Of a stretch of 17,713 nt of DNA, positions 13,373-17,713 are shown piece by piece. The stretch is from positions 1 through 17,713 of the forward strand of contig JBMNTU010000042.1 in NCBI GenBank assembly GCA_050945895.1, in the 5' to 3' direction. Each line of letters starts with the position of its first letter. Within the stretch, counting starts at the first letter, position 1. This DNA is from JBMNTU01 sp050945895. Lineage in GTDB: Bacteria > Bacillota > Clostridia > Christensenellales > Christensenellaceae. The notes below the pieces were generated by a model that saw nothing but the letters and a program-made list of their open reading frames with translations, had not been told where the DNA came from and ran no database searches. A program made the position numbers and the translations under genes.

Positions 13373-15331
13373 ATGACAAAGGCGTATACGGCCGGTGACA
13401 TACAGGTGCTGGAAGGGCTGGATGCCGTCAGGCGGAGGCCGGGCATGTATATCGGAACGACCAGTGCAAGGGGCCTGCACCATCTATTATGGGAAATTGT
13501 GGATAATGCGGTCGATGAAGCCGCTAACGGGTTTGCAGATAAGCTCTCCGTTACGATCCATCCGGACGAATCTATTACGGTGGAAGATAATGGCAGGGGC
13601 ATTCCAACGGGCATTCATCCGGAGCTTAAGGTAACGGGCGTAGAGGTGGTCTTTACGCAGCTTCATGCAGGCGGAAAGTTTAACAACGAAAACTACGCAT
13701 ATTCCGGCGGTCTGCATGGCGTAGGCGCATCGGTCGTTAATGCGCTTTCCAGGTGGCTGGACGTTACGGTATACCAAGATGGAAAAGAGTTCTTTCAGCG
13801 CTTTGAAACAAAGGTAGACGCAAAGGGAAAGATGCAGGTAGGTATTCCGGCGACCCCCCTGAAAGAGGTGGGGGAAAGTAAAAAGCATGGAACAAAAGTG
13901 ACTTTTTTGCCGGACGAAACCATTTTTGATGATGTGGAATTCCACTACGACACTGTCCGGCGCAGGCTGCGGGAGCTTGCATTCTTAACGAAAGGACTGA
14001 AAATCGTTCTTGTGGACGAAAGACAGTCGCCCAGGAAAACGGATGTGTTCGATTATTCCGGCGGAATCGTAGATTTTGTGCTGTACCTAAATAAGGACAA
14101 GACCTCGCTTCACGAGGCACCTATTTTGCTGGAGGGCAGCCGGGGGGATATCCTTGTGAGCATTGCCATGCAATACAATAGCAGCTATACGGAAAGTATT
14201 TTTTCGTATGTCAATAATATTCCTACAACGGAAGGCGGCATGCACGAGACGGGCTTTAAAACAGCGCTTACAAAGGTGATGAACGATTATGCGCGCCAGA
14301 ACAATATGCTCAAGGAAAAGGAAGCAAACCTGATGGGCGAAGATTTCCGCGAGGGGCTGTGCGCCGTTATCAATATCAAGATGAAAAACGTACAGTTTGA
14401 AGGCCAAACCAAAACGAAGCTGGGAAACCAGGAGGCGAGGACGGCGGTAGAGGCGGTTGTTGCCGAACGCCTGGCAGAATATATGGCAGACCTCAATAAT
14501 ACGCAGGTAGCCTCAAAAATTATCGATAAAGCGGTTTCGGCTGCAAAAGTGCGCGATGCTGCCCGCAAGGCAAAGAAAATGGAACGCGCCAAAAGCAAGC
14601 TGGACCGCTCTCCGCTGGTGGGCAAACTGGCGGCATGCACGGGCAAAAAACCAGAGCTGAACGAGCTTTTTATTGTGGAGGGCGACAGCGCGGGCGGAAG
14701 TGCAAAGCAGGGGCGCGACAGGCGCTTTCAGGGAATATTGCCGCTTCGCGGAAAGCCTTTGAACGTTGAAAAAAAGCGTATGGATCAGGTGCTTGCAAAC
14801 GAGGAGTTCCGGTCGATCATTACGGCGCTGGGCGCCGGATTTGGCGATGATTTTGATGTGAAAAGCCTGAAGTATAATAAAGTCGTTATTCTGGCGGACG
14901 CCGACCAGGACGGCGGGCATATCCGTGCGATCCTCATTACGTTCTTCTACCGCTATTTTAAGGAGCTGATTACGGATGGACATCTATATATCGGCCGTCC
15001 GCCGCTTTATAAGGTGGCAAAGGGAAACAAAGTGCTGTATGCGTATACGGAACGCCAGTTGGAAAAAGCAAAGAAGGAAATTGGAAAAAACTATACGGTG
15101 CAACGGTACAAAGGCCTTGGAGAGATGAACCCGGAGCAGCTTTGGGAGACGACGATGGATCCGGAAAAGCGTTCGCTCATCCGGGTTACGGTAGAAGACC
15201 TTGCGGATGTGGAAAGCATGGTAACGACGCTGATGGGAGACAATGTAGAGCCGCGCAAGCAGTATATCAGCGAGCATGCGAATTTCAACAAGCAGGATAA
15301 TTTTGAGGTGCAGGTAGCATATGAAGACTAA
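13373..15331 (+). CDS. parE: ParE, topoisomerase IV subunit B (type IIA ATPase subunit)
   Basis: A 652-residue ATPase subunit of a type IIA topoisomerase. The GHKL domain has WEIVDNAVDEA (40-50, with Glu41 as catalytic base and Asn45 for magnesium), EDNGRGIP (71-78) and the lid GGLHGVGASVVNALS (112-126). The TOPRIM domain has EGDSAGGSAKQGRDR (436-450) and the metal-binding DADQDGGH (509-516). The C-terminal tail has QRYKGLGEMNPEQLW. ATG 13373 lies 5 bases after GGGAGG; an upstream ATG at 13349 precedes that site and adds only 8 unrelated residues. GyrB and ParE are hard to tell apart here, since PLRGKPLNVEK is rather gyrase-like. I call it ParE from its partner's C-terminus. It overlaps parC by 11 bases. 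Confidence 0.85.
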   Translation: MTKAYTAGDIQVLEGLDAVRRRPGMYIGTTSARGLHHLLWEIVDNAVDEAANGFADKLSVTIHPDESITVEDNGRGIPTGIHPELKVTGVEVVFTQLHAGGKFNNENYAYSGGLHGVGASVVNALSRWLDVTVYQDGKEFFQRFETKVDAKGKMQVGIPATPLKEVGESKKHGTKVTFLPDETIFDDVEFHYDTVRRRLRELAFLTKGLKIVLVDERQSPRKTDVFDYSGGIVDFVLYLNKDKTSLHEAPILLEGSRGDILVSIAMQYNSSYTESIFSYVNNIPTTEGGMHETGFKTALTKVMNDYARQNNMLKEKEANLMGEDFREGLCAVINIKMKNVQFEGQTKTKLGNQEARTAVEAVVAERLAEYMADLNNTQVASKIIDKAVSAAKVRDAARKAKKMERAKSKLDRSPLVGKLAACTGKKPELNELFIVEGDSAGGSAKQGRDRRFQGILPLRGKPLNVEKKRMDQVLANEEFRSIITALGAGFGDDFDVKSLKYNKVVILADADQDGGHIRAILITFFYRYFKELITDGHLYIGRPPLYKVAKGNKVLYAYTERQLEKAKKEIGKNYTVQRYKGLGEMNPEQLWETTMDPEKRSLIRVTVEDLADVESMVTTLMGDNVEPRKQYISEHANFNKQDNFEVQVAYED

Positions 15332-17713
15332 ACAAATACACTTTGACGAGCATATTATTGACGAAGCGCTGAACGAAATTATGCACAACTCGTTTATGAC
15401 CTATGCCGAATATGTGACGATGGAGCGTGCGCTGCCGCGCGTGGAGGACGGCCTTAAGCCTGTGCAGAGAAGGATTTTGTATACGCTGAACGAGCTGGGC
15501 ATAACGCCGGATAAACCATATAAAAAATCGGCAAGGGTTGTGGGTGAGGCGCTGGGCAAATATCATCCGCATGGAGACAGCAGCGTATACGATGCGATGG
15601 TGCGGCTTTCGCAGCCTTATGCAATGCGCATGCCGCTGGTAGACGGGCATGGAAACTTTGGCTCTATAGACGGAGACAGCGCAGCCGCGATGCGTTATAC
15701 GGAGGTGCGGATGTCTCCGTTGGCGTTGGAGCTTTTGCGGGATTTGAACAAGGATACGGTTCCGTTTCGCCCCAATTTTGACGATTCGGAAAAAGAGCCG
15801 GATATGCTTCCGGCCCGCTACCCGAACCTGCTGGTCAATGGGTCTTCGGGCATTGCGGTGGGGATTGCGACGAATATTCCGCCGCACAACCTGGGTGAAG
15901 TGATAGATGGCGTGGTATTGCGCATCGATCAGCCGGATTGCACGCTTAGGGATGTGATGAAGCATATTAAAGCGCCCGACTTTCCGACGGGGGGATATTT
16001 GGTAAAAAGCCCGGAGCTTATTGCCGCATACGAAACGGGCCGCGGCAAGGTACAGATACGCGCAAAAACACATATAGAAAAGCTGAAAAACGGAAAAAGC
16101 GCAATCGTGATCTCGGAATTTCCGTATGAAGTAAAAAAAGCGCAGCTATTGGAGCGCATTTATGGGATCAGTGAATTGAAAAAGGAGTTTTTTGCTTCCA
16201 TTGACGAGATACGCGACGAGTCGGACAGGGAAGGAATACGCGCCGTAATAGAAGTGAAAAAAGGAAGCGACCCACAGAAGATACTGAACCTGCTTTATAA
16301 ATATACGGACTTGCAGACGACTTTTGGAATCAATATGATGGTTATTGCGGAGGGCGCGCCCAAGCAGCTGGGGTTGCTGGATATCATTGACCATTATATA
16401 AAGCACCAGAAAAAAGTGATTACGCGGCGTACCCAGTTTGATTTGGAACGCGCCGAAAAGCGCGAGCATATTTTGCAGGGGTTGATTATTGCCGTTAAAA
16501 ATATCGACCAGGTTATAAAAATCATTCGCGCGGCAAAGAATACGGAGGAAGCCAAGCATAACCTGATGAAGGCTTTTGACCTGACCGGCGTGCAGGCGCA
16601 GGCCATTTTAGACATGCGGCTGGCTCGTTTGACGACGCTGGAAGTAGAAAATCTGGAAAACGAGTACCGGGAAGTTGTGGCGCAAATCAAATATCTGCGG
16701 TCTATATTAGATTCTGAAGCAAAGCTTTTGGAAGTAATCAAAAAAGAACTGTTGGTGATAAAGGAAAAATATGCGGACAAACGGCGCACACAGATTATCA
16801 GCGGCGAAAACGCAACCATTGAAGTAGACGAAAGCGAATTTATTGTTGCACAAGAGTGTGTGGCAATTTTGACACGCGGGGGCACGCTCAAACGAATGAC
16901 GTCTAAAGCGCTTCAAAAGGGAATAGAAGCAAACGAGCTGGAAGAACGCGTAAAACCCAAAATGCTTAAGGAGACGGATACGGCGAGCAAGCTGTATATC
17001 TTTACGAACAAAGGAAATATGTACCAACTGGCGGCGGAGGCGCTGCCCGACGCACGTATCAAGGATGTGGGAAAATCGCTGGGGGCGCTTATTCCCGGAA
17101 TAGATTCGGATGAAGCCATTTTGAATATCCTTACAAAAAATGAGCTGGCGGGCGTTATATACTTTGCGACGCAAAAAGGGTTGATTAAGGCGGTTGAAGC
17201 AAAAGAGTTTGACGTTCGAAAAACAAAGATACTGGCCTGCGGCTTGAAAGAAGGGGATTCGCTGGTATATGTAAAGCCGGACGAAGCAGAGGCGAAAAAT
17301 ATGCTGCTTATTACCTCTGACGGGATGTCCATCAACTTCCGCAAAGAAGATATTTCTGTAATGGGCCGCAGCGGCAAAGGTGTGGGCGCTATTAAACTAA
17401 AAAAGGGCGCAGATATTGTGCTTTGTGAGCAGATACTGAGCAGTGACGACCGAGAAGTTCTTTTGATGACGGAAAAGGGTTATGCCAAAAAGACACCGCT
17501 TTCGGAATTTGAGGAACAGGGAAGGAACGGCAAAGGGCTGAAAGCATTTAACCTGATGGGAACCAACGGCATGACGATTGCGGGCGGCATGCTGCTGCGC
17601 AATGTAGCGATTATAACGGCTGTGCAGAAATCGGGCGACCTTTTGACGGTAAGTTCGGAGGAGGTGCCGGAGGATGCGCGCAATACCAAAGGGGAGCAGG
17701 TTGTATTGGCGGT
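15321..17713 (+). CDS. parC: ParC, topoisomerase IV subunit A, truncated by the window edge
   Basis: The frame stays open from ATG 15321 to the window end, 797 codons, with no stop, so the 3' end is missing. It is the DNA-cutting subunit of a type IIA topoisomerase. The N-terminus has LPRVEDGLKPVQRRILY (38-54), the quinolone-determining stretch YHPHGDSSVYDAMV (81-94) with Ser87 and Asp91, and the catalytic tyrosine in AAMRYTEVRM (Tyr126). A coiled region ends near 500, then beta-pinwheel blades follow. The blades resemble Bacillus ParC (for example LYIFTNKGNMYQL and LPDARIKDVGKSLGALIP). The usual GyrA box QRRGGKG is absent from the first blade. Related pieces, MGRSGKG (681-687) and QGRNGKG (733-739), occur later. 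It starts inside the end of parE, and GAGGTG lies 10 bases upstream of the start. Confidence 0.88.
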   Translation, partial: MKTKQIHFDEHIIDEALNEIMHNSFMTYAEYVTMERALPRVEDGLKPVQRRILYTLNELGITPDKPYKKSARVVGEALGKYHPHGDSSVYDAMVRLSQPYAMRMPLVDGHGNFGSIDGDSAAAMRYTEVRMSPLALELLRDLNKDTVPFRPNFDDSEKEPDMLPARYPNLLVNGSSGIAVGIATNIPPHNLGEVIDGVVLRIDQPDCTLRDVMKHIKAPDFPTGGYLVKSPELIAAYETGRGKVQIRAKTHIEKLKNGKSAIVISEFPYEVKKAQLLERIYGISELKKEFFASIDEIRDESDREGIRAVIEVKKGSDPQKILNLLYKYTDLQTTFGINMMVIAEGAPKQLGLLDIIDHYIKHQKKVITRRTQFDLERAEKREHILQGLIIAVKNIDQVIKIIRAAKNTEEAKHNLMKAFDLTGVQAQAILDMRLARLTTLEVENLENEYREVVAQIKYLRSILDSEAKLLEVIKKELLVIKEKYADKRRTQIISGENATIEVDESEFIVAQECVAILTRGGTLKRMTSKALQKGIEANELEERVKPKMLKETDTASKLYIFTNKGNMYQLAAEALPDARIKDVGKSLGALIPGIDSDEAILNILTKNELAGVIYFATQKGLIKAVEAKEFDVRKTKILACGLKEGDSLVYVKPDEAEAKNMLLITSDGMSINFRKEDISVMGRSGKGVGAIKLKKGADIVLCEQILSSDDREVLLMTEKGYAKKTPLSEFEEQGRNGKGLKAFNLMGTNGMTIAGGMLLRNVAIITAVQKSGDLLTVSSEEVPEDARNTKGEQVVLA

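Noticed and set aside
15285..16073. A 262-codon minus-strand open frame opposite the start of parC.
   Set aside because: It lies against the highly conserved ParC N-terminus including the catalytic tyrosine, and its basic His/Arg-rich product is typical of an antisense shadow.
1..17713. CRISPR arrays, insertion sequences, prophage or toxin-antitoxin genes.
   Set aside because: No regularly spaced repeats, transposase or integrase motifs, or terminal inverted repeats were seen; all long frames belong to housekeeping or regulatory genes.

Overview
The window looks like ordinary chromosome from a member of Bacillota, most likely class Clostridia. The clues are an FMN riboswitch in front of a RibU-type ECF substrate-binding protein, strong Shine-Dalgarno sequences (GGAGG types) ahead of most genes, near-consensus sigma-A promoters, intrinsic terminators, a PurE without PurK, and a topoisomerase pair whose A subunit resembles Bacillus ParC at its C-terminus. 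I cannot name the genus from the sequence. No insertion sequences, phage genes, CRISPR arrays or toxin-antitoxin genes were seen.

Layout. (1) 1-484: the terminator of a gene lying left of the window, then a complete minus-strand tRNA-Leu unit (promoter, tRNA with encoded CCA, terminator). The tRNA has the uncommon bacterial anticodon AAG. (2) 485-1300, minus strand: an unrecognised single-span membrane protein with a TTG start and a long acidic, Pro/Ser/Thr-rich tail. (3) 1398-2305, plus strand: a consensus promoter, FMN riboswitch, attenuator-type terminator, ribU and a terminator. (4) 2317-3529: a MalY/PatB-type PLP beta-lyase, convergent with and overlapping by 4 bases (5) a minus-strand FkbM-family methyltransferase with an extra N-terminal Rossmann-like domain (3526-4614). 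(6) 4715-6543: an OmpR-family response regulator and a short membrane histidine kinase, overlapping by ATGA, with a terminator. (7) 6603-13087: a purine operon purE-purC-purM-purN-purH-(flavin-reductase-like gene)-purD, with its own promoter and terminator. (8) 13308-17713: parE and parC, overlapping; parC runs off the right edge.

How the genes work together. The purine genes cover GAR synthesis (PurD), GAR formylation (PurN), AIR synthesis (PurM), carboxylation (PurE), SAICAR synthesis (PurC), and the last two steps to IMP (PurH). PurF, PurL/Q/S and PurB are not in the window. The FMN-binding split-barrel protein between purH and purD is the clearest oddity, because its family has no known step in IMP synthesis. 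ParE and ParC form topoisomerase IV. RibU is the riboflavin-binding part of an ECF importer whose shared energising module must be encoded elsewhere.

No clearly new multi-gene system is evident. The items most worth a second look are the flavin-reductase-like gene inside the purine operon, the A34 tRNA-Leu, the unrecognised acidic-tail membrane protein with an operator-like palindrome at its predicted transcription start, and the convergent malY-type/fkbM stop-codon overlap with no terminator.
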